Below, piece after piece: positions 37,779-46,240 of a DNA stretch of 46,674 nucleotides. Numbering within the stretch: position 1 is the stretch's first letter; every line of letters begins with the position of its first letter. Below the pieces are notes generated by a model that made no database searches, was not told where the DNA came from, and saw only the letters and a program-made list of their open reading frames with translations. This stretch comes from a virus. Location: IMG/VR virus record IMGVR_UViG_3300046506_000224, positions 1-46,674 of that record; one strand, written 5' to 3'. Both the position numbers and the translations under genes were made by a program.

Positions 37779-38118
37779 TGGGGGTCTCCGGGGTGGGGTT
37801 GTGCGATGCCTGACGGCCCGCGCTGTCGCCTACGGCCGAGCCGCTGTGCGTCTCGTCGGCTTCGCCGCTTCCATCGCTATCGCTGGCGGGCGCGCCATCG
37901 TGCCAGACAAAATAGGTTCCGTATTCGGGATGGCCGTGGATTTTCGCCATGTCCTCAAAGCTGGACCAGACCGACGTTGACGGCGTGGTGCACCAGCGAA
38001 GCACGCAGGTTCCGTCGCTGAAAATGATGCCTTCAAGCTGGGGCTGATCGGCCGGAGCCTTTTGGTCCGCAGTATGCGTCTCGGGTACGAACGGGCGATA
38101 GAGCGTGAAGCGCTTCAT
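37768..38118 (-). CDS. Hypothetical early protein (116 aa)
   Basis: The first ~75 residues (MKRFTLYRPFVPETHTADQK; LEGIIFSDGTCVLRWCTTPS; YGTYFVWHDG) look like a small beta domain seen in other phage accessory proteins (FSDGTCVLRW). The C-terminal ~40 residues are Ser/Gly/Asp-rich and disordered. ATG 38118 overlaps the previous stop (ATGA). Confidence 0.55.
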   Translation of the reverse strand: MKRFTLYRPFVPETHTADQKAPADQPQLEGIIFSDGTCVLRWCTTPSTSVWSSFEDMAKIHGHPEYGTYFVWHDGAPASDSDGSGEADETHSGSAVGDSAGRQASHNPTPETPNAD

Positions 38119-38558
38119 GCCTTACCTCCAGAGAGATACGGCCCGCTCTCGTATGCCTCAGGTCCGCCCCATTTCCCGTTGTCGGGCATGGCGAACATTG
38201 AGCCGAGCCAGATGTGATTGATCGCGCCGCATGTGCACTGATAGTGCCAATGCCAAGCCGTTTCCGCGATTACCTGTGCGCACTGCTCAGCATGGACCCA
38301 ACGACGACAATCGCAGCAGATGAAGTCCCAGCCGTAGCGCTTTATCGCACGCTGCCTACGCCGCCGCTCAGCCCATTTGGGGAATAGACGCTCAATCAGT
38401 GTGTCGTGGTCGCGGACAAACCGCGCGCCAACTTGCTGTCGCTCGTCGCCGTGGGTTTGACGGCTGCGCGAGGGATCGAAGCCGCTTGCGGCCGAGACCG
38501 AAGGGCTCGGTTCACGAGAGCCCGGTGCCAACGGCACGCGCCCTAAATCGTTATCCAT
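38115..38558 (-). CDS. Cys/His-rich early protein (147 aa)
   Basis: Starts at ATG 38558 (MDNDLGRVPLAPGSREPSPS), overlapping the preceding stop region by 8 bp. After a flexible N-terminus and basic stretch (FPKWAERRRRQRAIKRYGWD), a zinc-binding centre appears: FICCDCRRWVHAEQC, then WHWHYQCTCGAINHIW. The two Cys pairs with His resemble a zinc ribbon. May bind nucleic acid. No family recognised. Confidence 0.6.
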   Translation of the reverse strand: MDNDLGRVPLAPGSREPSPSVSAASGFDPSRSRQTHGDERQQVGARFVRDHDTLIERLFPKWAERRRRQRAIKRYGWDFICCDCRRWVHAEQCAQVIAETAWHWHYQCTCGAINHIWLGSMFAMPDNGKWGGPEAYESGPYLSGGKA

Positions 38559-38937
38559 TCTTGCTCTCCGGGGTGATGGAGGGGATGGGGTCGGCAGCGG
38601 CAACGAGCGAGCGAAGACTGTCGATCGCGACATCGTGCATCGCCAGCGCTCGGCTGATCTCGGCCATCTTCTCGCTGACGTGGAACGCTTCATCCCGATC
38701 GCCGTCGTGATACGCGGACGCCATTGAGCGCGGGAAAAGGCCTGCTCTGGCGATATCGTCGGTGTAGCCGTTAGCGCCGCCAGAAGACGACTTGCGGTGC
38801 CACGCTCGCCAATACCGGGACCATATCAGCCATTCGCATGATCCCTCGGGCGTCTCTCGAAGGCGGCGCAGGAAGCGACCGTTCGGACCACGCTTTTGCC
38901 CACTCGTCTTGCCGACGCGCTCTGGGGAGGGAGTCAT
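38551..38937 (-). CDS. Hypothetical early protein (128 aa)
   Basis: MTPSPERVGKTSGQKRGPNG at the start, basic N-terminus, Trp-rich centre (CEWLIWSRYWRAWHRKSSSG), then an acidic helical part (EKMAEISRALAMHDVAIDSL). The ATG overlaps the stop of the methyltransferase gene. Not recognised. Confidence 0.55.
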   Translation of the reverse strand: MTPSPERVGKTSGQKRGPNGRFLRRLRETPEGSCEWLIWSRYWRAWHRKSSSGGANGYTDDIARAGLFPRSMASAYHDGDRDEAFHVSEKMAEISRALAMHDVAIDSLRSLVAAADPIPSITPESKNG

Positions 38938-39605
38938 GCTGCGAGGGCCTGTTGGTTGAGGTGCGCGATAAGCTGCCGGCCAATGAACTCGGTGTATGCG
39001 GGCGGGATAGCTTGGGCGATTTCCTCGCGCCGGGCCCGCCAGTTTATGCCCATCGCGGCGGCGCCATCTTCACGCTTGAAGTTGTGGCCTGCGACGCAGA
39101 TCATGTCGGCGCCCGTCTCAAATGTGCTATAGGTCCGCGAGGAATTGGTGGTGCCGCGATGCTGCCGATGGGGCGGCGTCATCATGAAGAAGCTGCATTC
39201 GAACAAACGATGGCGAAACACGCGCAACCCGAACATCGTGCCGCACAACATGATCGGATCAATGAGCGGCGCGCCGGGGACGTTCTCGATTACGTATGGC
39301 TTCCCGCTGGTGATGCAAATGTCTCGGGCCCGGCTTATGAAATCGCCGTGACGCGCGACCGTCGCCAGATGCAGCTTGGCAGTGATGCTGTGGATTTGGC
39401 ACGGAGGGCTGGCATGGATAGCGTCGAAGCCCGAAACGAAAGCCGGGCCCAGGTCGCAAACGTCAGCCTGGATGAACTCGAAAGGGTAGTTCGGCTGTGG
39501 CGCGATATCGACGCCGACGACATCGAAGCCAGCTTGGTGATAGCCCATACCAGCCCCGCCCGCACAGCAGAACAGGTCCAGCAACCTAGGACGCCGCCCG
39601 CTCAC
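38934..39605 (-). CDS. C5-cytosine DNA methyltransferase (short phage type)
   Basis: 223 residues. Motif I LLDLFCCAGGAGMGYHQAGF (8-27) binds SAM, motif IV SPPCQ (66-70, catalytic Cys69), motif VI ENVPGAP (107-113), motif VIII RVFRHRLFE (128-136) and motif X near AIPPAYTEFIG (199-209) are all present. The target-recognition region is very short, as in compact phage enzymes. It converts cytosine to 5-methylcytosine in an unknown site. Start GTG 39605 overlaps the previous stop (GTGA). Likely protects phage DNA from restriction, complementing the MT-A70 enzyme at the left end. Confidence 0.88.
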   Translation of the reverse strand: MSGRRPRLLDLFCCAGGAGMGYHQAGFDVVGVDIAPQPNYPFEFIQADVCDLGPAFVSGFDAIHASPPCQIHSITAKLHLATVARHGDFISRARDICITSGKPYVIENVPGAPLIDPIMLCGTMFGLRVFRHRLFECSFFMMTPPHRQHRGTTNSSRTYSTFETGADMICVAGHNFKREDGAAAMGINWRARREEIAQAIPPAYTEFIGRQLIAHLNQQALAA

Positions 39606-40588
39606 GATCCCACCTCTGGGGTTATCTCAGGGGTGGGGGTGGCATCGCCGCGCAGGATCTCCACAATCTCATGCCAAGGACGCATGTATCCGCGCGCATC
39701 AAGGAACTTCGGATCGGCCGTGACCACCACGCCAGGCTGGTGCGCGGCCGCCTCGAAATCCGCCGGCGCAGGCTCGCTCAGCACGACAGGCAACGACCCC
39801 GGCGCGCCCACAGCCCGAACCGGCAACAGATGCGCAATCCCACCCAACAACCGCAACGCCGCTAGCCGAACCACCGCGGTAACATTCGCGTACCGACACC
39901 GCGCCACCCGAGCCGCATCGGTGATCGTCATTTCCTCGAGCACCACCCGATCGAACGTGCCCAGCATGTCGGCAGGGATGAACCCGGCGGCGAAGCGCAG
40001 CGCATCGCGAGCCTCAAGCTCCAGCGGCGTCCGCGCCATGTGCCCGTAAGCCCGTTCCCCGCCGGCGCTGCGTTCCGACATGCCGGACGCGCTCAGGATC
40101 GTGTCGAAGCCGGTCTTCTCCCAGGTGCGGCGGTACCAGAGCACGGCGGGATAGGTGTCGTCGGTCAGGACGCCGCGGGCATGGAGTTGGACGATGCGGG
40201 ATTCGGTGACGCGCTTCATGGCCTGCGTCTGGCGCGCGGTCCCGTCGGTCTTGTCCGCGGTCACCATCTCGAACTCGCCGGCCGCTAACTGCTCACGCGT
40301 CGGTTTGATCTCGGTATCGGCCAGATTGGTGAATTTGCCCGCTTCGATCTCAGTTAGGGCATCGACGCGGCGTAGCTCGGCGTTGCGATCAGACCGGTCC
40401 CGCCCGAGCATCGCAACGATCCGCTTCGCTTCCGGAACCGTCGTCCGGTACAGCCTGACAAGATCGTCGTCCGTCAGCTTCGACCGATCGATTCCGTCCT
40501 CCCCGCTCTTACCCGCCATCGCCACACACTCCGCAAAATCTGTCGCCCCGCCCCGGAGCAGGTTTTCTGTTGCCGAAAATTGGGTCAT
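39602..40588 (-). CDS. Putative phage DNA-binding regulator (328 aa)
   Basis: Starts at ATG 40588 (MTQFSATENLLRGGATDFAE). The N-terminal half includes LTDDDLVRLYRTTVPEAKRI, which resembles an HTH-like pair, and the C-terminal half has ARDALRFAAGFIPADMLGTF followed by MTITDAARVARCRYANVTAV with HTH character, similar to DUF6456-type regulators of alphaproteobacterial phages and hosts. Function is inferred only; a role as early or late transcription regulator is plausible because it lies in the early operon. Confidence 0.5.
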   Translation of the reverse strand: MTQFSATENLLRGGATDFAECVAMAGKSGEDGIDRSKLTDDDLVRLYRTTVPEAKRIVAMLGRDRSDRNAELRRVDALTEIEAGKFTNLADTEIKPTREQLAAGEFEMVTADKTDGTARQTQAMKRVTESRIVQLHARGVLTDDTYPAVLWYRRTWEKTGFDTILSASGMSERSAGGERAYGHMARTPLELEARDALRFAAGFIPADMLGTFDRVVLEEMTITDAARVARCRYANVTAVVRLAALRLLGGIAHLLPVRAVGAPGSLPVVLSEPAPADFEAAAHQPGVVVTADPKFLDARGYMRPWHEIVEILRGDATPTPEITPEVGS

Positions 40589-40785
40589 CCCGAGCCGCCT
40601 TGTCTGGGGCCGTGGACCTTCTCCGCCAGCAGCTCGAGTTGCTTCCGGTCGGTCCAGGCGTGGAGCCATTCCGGGTTGATCAGCACTATGCCGGTGGCGT
40701 GCCAGGCCTCCCGGGCGGCGCGTCTTGCCGCGTTCGGGTCGGGCTCGCGCATTGCCGCGGCGTAGGGGGCGAGTTGGGATCTCAT
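40585..40785 (-). CDS. Small early protein (66 aa)
   Basis: MRSQLAPYAAAMREPDPNAA at the start, then ARRAAREAWHATGIVLINPE and WLHAWTDRKQLELLAEKVHG. The WHxTGIVLIxPEWL-like pattern recurs in small phage proteins beside replication genes. Overlaps both neighbours by 4 bp. Confidence 0.55.
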   Translation of the reverse strand: MRSQLAPYAAAMREPDPNAARRAAREAWHATGIVLINPEWLHAWTDRKQLELLAEKVHGPRQGGSG

Positions 40786-41585
40786 CGGGCGCTCGCCTCC
40801 CGTTCCTGGCGCTGGCGCTCGTCCTGTTCCTCGATCAGGCGGACACCGCGGCGCATCCTGGCGATCTCCGCTTCGTCAGCGGCGTGTTGCTCCCGGATCG
40901 CGGCGTCGAAGAACTTCAGCCGAAACGGCGCCCGTCCATCGCTCTGCCGTCCGCGCTCGGCGACGCGGCGAACGATGGGCAGGATATCCCGCTCCAACTC
41001 CATGTTGGGCAGGGCCAACCATTCCCTTAGCAATTGGTGATCGGGTGGCTGTGTCGCCATTCCTGCCGCATCGATCACGGCACGCAGATCAGGCGGACAG
41101 AGAGAACCTCGCGCAATAGGCTCTGGCTTATGGCTTCTGGCTTCTGGCTTCTGGGGCCGAGAGTTTGCCGAACCGTTTGCTGAGCCTTTGCCGAGATTTT
41201 GCTGCGGCAAATCAGAATTTCCGTAGCGTTTCTCGTTTGTTACCGATGCTCCCACAGAGCCCGATTTTGAGCGCGCTTTTGAGACTTTTGCGTCCCGAAT
41301 CATGCGCCGCGAGAAGATGCGACCATGCCGATCGCGGGAAAACACGCCGTTCTGGTCCAGTTCGTCGAGCAAGGCGGAAACCTCCGGTTCCACGCCACCG
41401 GTCATGCGAGCGATAGCGGGAGCGTCCAGGCCGCGGCCATTGACGGCGACGTAGCCAATCGGGTCGTGCGATGCCGCGATGCAGAGCATTCGCATCCACA
41501 GTCCCTGTGCAGCGAAACTGCACAGCTTGAGGGCGGGATCGGTGTCCCAATCTGCCCAGAAGAATTTACCCCAGGGGTTAGCCAT
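40782..41585 (-). CDS. Putative replication initiation / helicase-loader protein
   Basis: 267 residues from ATG 41585 (MANPWGKFFWADWDTDPALK), overlapping the DnaB stop by 8 bp. The N-terminal ~110 residues (GLWMRMLCIAASHDPIGYVA; ISRxMIRD-like FSRRMIRDAKVSKARS) resemble phage replication proteins with a DnaD/DUF1376-like winged-helix. A low-complexity linker (PQKPEARSHKPEPIA) encoded by a small tandem repeat follows. The C-terminal part has a DUF1376-like helical domain (LREWLALPNMELERDILPIV). Being next to the helicase gene, it probably recruits the helicase to the phage origin. Confidence 0.6.
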   Translation of the reverse strand: MANPWGKFFWADWDTDPALKLCSFAAQGLWMRMLCIAASHDPIGYVAVNGRGLDAPAIARMTGGVEPEVSALLDELDQNGVFSRDRHGRIFSRRMIRDAKVSKARSKSGSVGASVTNEKRYGNSDLPQQNLGKGSANGSANSRPQKPEARSHKPEPIARGSLCPPDLRAVIDAAGMATQPPDHQLLREWLALPNMELERDILPIVRRVAERGRQSDGRAPFRLKFFDAAIREQHAADEAEIARMRRGVRLIEEQDERQRQEREASAR

Positions 41586-43026
41586 GATGATTACTGCCCC
41601 TGGAGCTGAAGAAATTGGAGCCGCGCACGGCCTGGTGCTCGGCAAAGAAATGACAGACGCGCTTGCCGACACGGCCATTGCGGACCTTGGCCGCGATGAG
41701 CTCCACCCGGTCGCGGCACGCATCCATGTTGGTTTCCCAATCCGCCCGCTTCTTGTCGTGGCGATCGGGTTCGGCGCGCTCGAGGTAATATTGCTCGCGG
41801 TAGACGAAGAGCACGACGTCGGCGTCCTGCTCGATCTCGCCGCTGTCGCGCAGATCCGACAGCACCGGGCGCTTATCCTCGCGGCGCTCCACCTCCCGGT
41901 TAAGCTGGGCCAGCAGGACGATCGCGACGTCGAGCTCGCGGGCGATCTGCTTGATGGTCCGACTGACCTCGCTGACCTCTTCGTAGCGCTTCGCCTTGGT
42001 GGCGTCGGTCTTCACCAGGCCGAGGTAATCGATGAACACGATATCAAGCGTCTGGCCCTTGGCGGCCATCTGGCGCTTGTAGCGGCGGATCATCATCGCC
42101 AGCCGGCCGACCTTGAGCCCGGCGTCCTGACGCAGCACCATGGGCCACGATGTGATCGCGGCGCGGGCTTCGGTGACCTTCTCTCGGTCGAACACGGTCA
42201 GCTTGCCCGCCTTGACGTTGTCGAAGCTGGCAGAGCGGCCGTAATCGAAAATGATGTCGGTGATGGCGCGCTTCATCAGTTCGGGCACGGACATTTCGAG
42301 GGAGATGAACAGCGTCCCCCAGCCGGCGCGCGCGGATGCGATCGCGGTGGTCAATGCCATTGCCGTCTTGCCCATGCTGGGCCGTCCGGCGAGGATGATG
42401 ACTTCGCCGCGGCGGACGTTCCCGGTCAACTGGTTCCAGTCGTCCAGGCCATCGACGGCGAGCCCTGGCGGCTTATCGCCGGCGGCTTCGGCCTCGATCT
42501 CGGCCATGGTGGCGTCCCACGCCTGCCCGACCGTGTAGCTCTTGCCGATCTCTTCGCGCTGTAGCGCCGCCGTGAGCGCGGTATCGATGCCGTCGGCCAA
42601 TGCCTCCACCGGCTTGGCCAGATCGTCCCTGGCCGCGTCGAGGAAGCCCTGCAGGCCGGCATAGAGGCGGCGACGCTTGGCGAAGTCGGCGATCTGCCGC
42701 GCGAAGTCGACCGTGACGGTGAGCGCGGTGCTGCTGCCGGTGAGACGTGACAGGAAGCCCGGGCCAAACTCAGCCGATGACGGGTCATGCTCGAGGTACG
42801 GTTTCAGGGTCACCGGGTTTGCCGGGCGGCCCTGCGCCAGCTCGCGCTCGATCAGCGAATAGACGCGGCCAAAGAACGGGTCGAAGAAGTCGTCGGCTCT
42901 CAGCACGTCGGCGACCGAATCGAACAGGCGATTGTTGACCATGAGGCCGCCAAGCAGCGCCATCTCGGTTTCGACGACCTGGAGGGGAGCCGACTGGTCC
43001 GGCTGGATAGGATCGGTCGCCATCAT
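41578..43026 (-). CDS. dnaB: Replicative DNA helicase (DnaB family)
   Basis: 482 residues. N-terminal domain (about 15-150; VVETEMALLGGLMVNNRLFD) and RecA-like C-terminal domain with Walker A GRPSMGKT (214-221), DnaB motifs FISLEMS, LRQDAGLKVGRLAMMIRRYK and Walker B LDIVFIDYLGL, then QLNREVERREDKRPVLSDLR and the glutamate/arginine region SGEIEQDADVVLFVYR. It unwinds phage DNA at the replication fork. Length is typical. The ATG overlaps the previous stop (ATGA). Confidence 0.92.
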   Translation of the reverse strand: MMATDPIQPDQSAPLQVVETEMALLGGLMVNNRLFDSVADVLRADDFFDPFFGRVYSLIERELAQGRPANPVTLKPYLEHDPSSAEFGPGFLSRLTGSSTALTVTVDFARQIADFAKRRRLYAGLQGFLDAARDDLAKPVEALADGIDTALTAALQREEIGKSYTVGQAWDATMAEIEAEAAGDKPPGLAVDGLDDWNQLTGNVRRGEVIILAGRPSMGKTAMALTTAIASARAGWGTLFISLEMSVPELMKRAITDIIFDYGRSASFDNVKAGKLTVFDREKVTEARAAITSWPMVLRQDAGLKVGRLAMMIRRYKRQMAAKGQTLDIVFIDYLGLVKTDATKAKRYEEVSEVSRTIKQIARELDVAIVLLAQLNREVERREDKRPVLSDLRDSGEIEQDADVVLFVYREQYYLERAEPDRHDKKRADWETNMDACRDRVELIAAKVRNGRVGKRVCHFFAEHQAVRGSNFFSSRGSNHHG

Positions 43027-43211
43027 GCTTGCCGGTCCGACGCATTGAAGAGGTCAGCCCAGCGGCGGTGCGCGCGGACGGTAGCGATCTGGTGCGCCTG
43101 ATCGGTGCGCAGCGCCGGCGTCTCGTCCATCATGCGCACGAGGCGGGTATATTCCGCCCAGGCCTGGTCGACCGCGCGTGCTGTGGGGAGGATGGCGACG
43201 ACGCTGCTCAT
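43023..43211 (-). CDS. Small early protein (62 aa)
   Basis: MSSVVAILPTARAVDQAWAE at the start; a helix with YTRLVRMMDETPALRTDQAH follows. This sequence type (WxEYxRLVxMMxE...RAHRRW) is common in small phage proteins near replication genes. No known function. Coupled to both neighbours. Confidence 0.55.
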   Translation of the reverse strand: MSSVVAILPTARAVDQAWAEYTRLVRMMDETPALRTDQAHQIATVRAHRRWADLFNASDRQA

Positions 43212-43390
43212 CCCTCATCCCCATGACAAATCGCGACATGGCGCGGCATGTCCTCCGGCAGGATCTGGAGCTTGCACAGGGCGCAGGGCACGCGGCGCGC
43301 ATTCTCGGCCGCCATCTCGGCCAGCTTGCCCTTGATGCGATCTGCCGCAGCCCCGCCGAAGCTTAGGCCGGTGGGATAGGGGTTGTTCAT
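43208..43390 (-). CDS. Small zinc-finger-like protein (60 aa)
   Basis: ATG 43390 overlaps the RuvC-like stop (ATGA). It carries C-x2-C-x(11)-H-x3-H-type spacing in CALCKLQILPEDMPRHVAIC (about 37-56), plus a following His, which resembles a C2H2 or treble-clef finger. May be a DNA-binding accessory factor for replication or recombination. Confidence 0.6.
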   Translation of the reverse strand: MNNPYPTGLSFGGAAADRIKGKLAEMAAENARRVPCALCKLQILPEDMPRHVAICHGDEG

Positions 43391-43938
43391 AGAACCGCCC
43401 CGAATTGCGCGACCAGCGGATTGGCGAGGCGCCAAGGGGGGATTATCTGAAGCGAGTCGCAGGCGTAATCGAGCAAGCCGATGGCCTCTGCTTCGTCGTG
43501 CTTGGCAGGGCGAAAGCCAAGATCGCGGCATCGGGTCATTGCCATGTGCTTCAAATCCGCGGTGCGGGATTTGCGCGGCAGCTTGCCAAGGAATTCGCGG
43601 CGCCAGGTCGTATTGTTAACCCCTCGGATGATCCGGCAGCCCATCGCCTCTCCCCACGATTCCGCGTGAGCAGACAGGCCGAGCGCTAGCTTGATGGTGT
43701 CCAGGTTCGTGTGGCCCTGAAGCTGCGGCGGGCTGATCGGCTCTTCGAAGAACAGCGCGTCGATCGCGCCCACGCTATTGAGGTCAGTCATCCGCTCATG
43801 AAGTCGCGCGAAAACCATTCCGCGCGACGTCATCTCCGATCCGAGCTGCCATGTGCCCGACGCGACAACGGCGTCACCGGGCCCCCATGCGGCGAACCCG
43901 GTCGATGCTTTGCTGAGATCGAGTGCGAGCACCCTCAC
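43387..43938 (-). CDS. RuvC-like Holliday junction resolvase
   Basis: 183 residues with RNase H-like active-site residues: the first Asp in RVLALDLSKASTGFAAWG, a Glu in LFFEEP, and a late Asp in AKHDEAEAIGLLDYACDSL. This matches phage RuvC-type nucleases that resolve branched DNA before packaging. Start is GTG 43938, overlapping the preceding stop (GTGA). Encoded in the replication operon. Confidence 0.8.
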   Translation of the reverse strand: MRVLALDLSKASTGFAAWGPGDAVVASGTWQLGSEMTSRGMVFARLHERMTDLNSVGAIDALFFEEPISPPQLQGHTNLDTIKLALGLSAHAESWGEAMGCRIIRGVNNTTWRREFLGKLPRKSRTADLKHMAMTRCRDLGFRPAKHDEAEAIGLLDYACDSLQIIPPWRLANPLVAQFGAVL

Positions 43939-44075
43939 GCCCGGACGCCCACCGGGCCGTTGCGATCCTTCACCACGGTGCCACCCACAATGATCTTATG
44001 GGCCATCTGGACTTGACGCAGGGACAGGCGCTCGAATTCGTACCTGTCCCGGCACTCGATTACGCGCTGTGTCAT
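43935..44075 (-). CDS. Small early protein (46 aa)
   Basis: Starts at ATG 44075 sharing bases with the previous stop (TAATG) and ends GTGA-overlapped with the resolvase gene. The protein (MTQRVIECRDRYEFERLSLR) has a short helix and a beta hairpin (HKIIVGGTVVKDRNGPVGVR). Tight coupling on both sides supports a real gene. Confidence 0.5.
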   Translation of the reverse strand: MTQRVIECRDRYEFERLSLRQVQMAHKIIVGGTVVKDRNGPVGVRA

Positions 44076-44773
44076 TATTCCGCCGCCTCGGGCATTTGGT
44101 CGTGGCCGTCGGCAAGGTCGGAATCGTCAGCCGGTCCCTTGGGGATCGTGGCGAGCTTGGGCCTGGCTCGTTCGACGACCGGCATCGATGGAGGCGCGTC
44201 GCCGCCCATCTGATCGACAAGGTCCTGCGTAACGCCGATGCCGGCGGCGTGCATCCCGCCGTAGAATGTGCGCAGGAAATCGTCGCGCAATTCGGGGTCC
44301 ATGCGCATGAGTGAGTGGACCTGCTTCATCGCCTTCTTATTGCAGTGGCAGTCCTTCTCGATCGTCTTCCATGCCGCCGACTGATCGCCGCGAGTCTTGG
44401 CGCTCTCCTCGGAAAGCGGATTGAGGTCGTTGCGGATGATGGCGATCGCCCGGTCAAAATCGGGCTTGGGGATCTCGCCGTTCACGGTGCCTTCGTTTGG
44501 GGTGGACATGTCGTCTTCCTTCGGTTGTGGCGCCGGTTCTGGCGCGGGGATGGGTTGGGGGTCTGGTTGCGGCGTCACCGGCTCGTCCGGAACAGGCTCG
44601 GCGTTGGCGAATGCCTGCCGTCCCTCGGCCAGCGATGCGCGCAACTCGTCGGCCTCGATTAGCCTGGCCTCACCGATGCCAATTCCGGATTCGACCGCGG
44701 CCATCATCATGGAGCGGCCGTTGCGGCGGCAGGATCGATAACGGCGTAACTGGAGAGAACCGGGTGATTCCAT
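44075..44773 (-). CDS. Hypothetical early protein (up to 232 aa) with Pro-rich N-terminus
   Basis: Two starts are credible. ATG 44773 shares a TGATG with the preceding gene. ATG 44509 has a strong GAAGGAAG ribosome binding site and begins the folded part (MSTPNEGTVNGEIPKPDFDR). The folded domain (RAIAIIRNDLNPLSEESAKT; KDCHCNKKAMKQVHSLMRMD; FYGGMHAAGIGV) resembles small proteins encoded beside phage recombination/replication genes; the N-terminal Pro/Glu repeat region (PDPQPIPAPEPAPQPK) is disordered. Both forms may be made. Confidence 0.55.
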   Translation of the reverse strand: MESPGSLQLRRYRSCRRNGRSMMMAAVESGIGIGEARLIEADELRASLAEGRQAFANAEPVPDEPVTPQPDPQPIPAPEPAPQPKEDDMSTPNEGTVNGEIPKPDFDRAIAIIRNDLNPLSEESAKTRGDQSAAWKTIEKDCHCNKKAMKQVHSLMRMDPELRDDFLRTFYGGMHAAGIGVTQDLVDQMGGDAPPSMPVVERARPKLATIPKGPADDSDLADGHDQMPEAAE

Positions 44774-44970
44774 CAGCGCTGGCCCTGGCTGACGACGAAG
44801 CGCTCCAGCGCGGCGGTGACGCGGCGCTTCCGGTCGGCGATGATCTTCTTGCGCAACCGGCGGGGCAGGGCATCGAGTTCGGCGCGATCGGCGTCGTCGA
44901 AGCGGGCGAGGCCTTTCGGCTTAGGTGCCGGCATCACGACCGGCTTCCGGCGGGTGAACCAATGCATCAT
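44773..44970 (-). CDS. Small basic protein (65 aa)
   Basis: MMHWFTRRKPVVMPAPKPKG at the start, then DADRAELDALPRRLRKKIIA and a basic C-terminal helix (DRKRRVTAALERFVVSQ). May bind nucleic acid. No family recognised. ATG 44970 overlaps the preceding stop. Confidence 0.5.
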   Translation of the reverse strand: MMHWFTRRKPVVMPAPKPKGLARFDDADRAELDALPRRLRKKIIADRKRRVTAALERFVVSQGQR

Positions 44971-45758
44971 GCCGCGCGCTCCCTTGCTGCGTCCTGCTCA
45001 AAGCTTCCCAGCCCGCGCATCATCAGCGTGGCGGCGAGATCCAGGACGGGGATGCCGTCGCGGATCGCTGCGCGCGTGACTTCGGCGGGAATGCGGAACA
45101 GGGGCGTGGGCGCGGTTGCGGACTGCGGCTCGCCTGCCATCGCGGCTTCGAAGATATCTCGAGCAATCGGCCCGACATGGCCGCCATTCGCTCGGCGCCT
45201 CAATTCGGCGTAGCGCTCGGCGGAAACCTTGATGTTGACCTGATACTGCGAGAGGTCAGGCGCGGCGGCACGGCGACCCGGGGCCGTCGGCAACCGTTGC
45301 GGCTCGAATGATGGGGGAGCGGCAATTGGCACACTTGGTGCCGGCGCGCGGAGGTCTGAAACCTCCAGCCGCTCCCCTTCGCCGCTGGCCGGAGCTTCCA
45401 ACTCGGCAGCGGGCGAATCTGGTTGGACGGGTTTGCGGCCGGTGATCATCTGGATCCGGCGGACGCATTCCTCTTCGGACAACAACGGCTTCGGCGGCCT
45501 GATGACCGACGGCACCGGGCGCGGCGTCTCGATGACACGATGCTGCCGGCCGAGTGCGATCTGGCGCCCAGCATGGGTGTATTTGATCGTGATGTCGCCG
45601 CGGTCGGCGAGGTCGGCGAGCATTGAACGGGCTGTCGCCATGAGGTCCAAGCCGAGCAATTCGACGATCTGCTCATCGGTCGGGGAGGTATCCTCGCATT
45701 CGATCCGGAAGGTGAGCCAGTCGAGCAGGCGGGTGAGCTGGAGCTTGGGGTGCGCCAT
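44967..45758 (-). CDS. Putative winged-helix phage protein (263 aa)
   Basis: Starts at ATG 45758 within a TGATG junction (the frame begins one codon earlier at GTG 45761). N-terminal ~70 residues (RLLDWLTFRIECEDTSPTDE; IVELLGLDLMATARSMLADL; GDITIKYTHAGR) read as a winged helix-turn-helix. The centre is Pro-rich and disordered; the C-terminal part (VNIKVSAERYAELRRRANGG) is RHH-like or helical. Possibly a regulator or DNA-binding adaptor in the early operon. Confidence 0.55.
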   Translation of the reverse strand: MAHPKLQLTRLLDWLTFRIECEDTSPTDEQIVELLGLDLMATARSMLADLADRGDITIKYTHAGRQIALGRQHRVIETPRPVPSVIRPPKPLLSEEECVRRIQMITGRKPVQPDSPAAELEAPASGEGERLEVSDLRAPAPSVPIAAPPSFEPQRLPTAPGRRAAAPDLSQYQVNIKVSAERYAELRRRANGGHVGPIARDIFEAAMAGEPQSATAPTPLFRIPAEVTRAAIRDGIPVLDLAATLMMRGLGSFEQDAARERAA

Positions 45759-46240
45759 CACTCCGCCTCCGCAATGCTGGAGAGCTTGAGCGCCATTTTC
45801 CGGTGCTGAGGAAATCGGTTTCCTGGTCTGCGCCGGTACGCGCAGGTGACGTCAACGCTTGGATATTCCTGCTCGTGCAAGGCAGCAGCCAATTTCGCGC
45901 GTCTATCGATCTGCGCACGGAAGCGGCTCAAGGAGATGGTCACCGCGCTTTTTGCGTAGTCTAAATGACCGGCCGGCAACCGTAGGAGGTCACGAGCGAG
46001 CGCGTTAACATGCGCGTTGTCTTGGAACCATTCGCCGCGCATCCGATGCTGCCAGAGCGCATCGTGTATCGCTGTTTCGAGACGTTCACTTCCGGGTATC
46101 CAGCCGATGAGGTAGACCTCGACAGGGCTATCAGTCTGGATCGAGGAAAGCCTGCCGATGACGTTCGTCGAATAACCGACCTTGATAGCCCGCAGAGCCT
46201 CATTGCGGACGAAGTAAACGTAAGAATCGCCGGGTATCAT
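45758..46240 (-). CDS. GIY-YIG-like (T5orf172/Mug113) domain protein
   Basis: 160 residues. The N-terminal ~75 match T5orf172/GIY-YIG-type nuclease domains: YVYFVRNEALRAIKVGYSTN (the GIY-YIG equivalent YVYF...KVGYS), then RLSSIQTDSPVEVYLIGWIP, GSERLETAIHDALWQHRMRG and EWF. The Arg/Glu positions fit the catalytic pattern of the family, but activity cannot be proven. The C-terminal half is basic and unassigned. It could nick DNA in replication, recombination or defence evasion. The ATG overlaps the upstream gene by 4 bp. Confidence 0.7.
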   Translation of the reverse strand: MIPGDSYVYFVRNEALRAIKVGYSTNVIGRLSSIQTDSPVEVYLIGWIPGSERLETAIHDALWQHRMRGEWFQDNAHVNALARDLLRLPAGHLDYAKSAVTISLSRFRAQIDRRAKLAAALHEQEYPSVDVTCAYRRRPGNRFPQHRKMALKLSSIAEAE

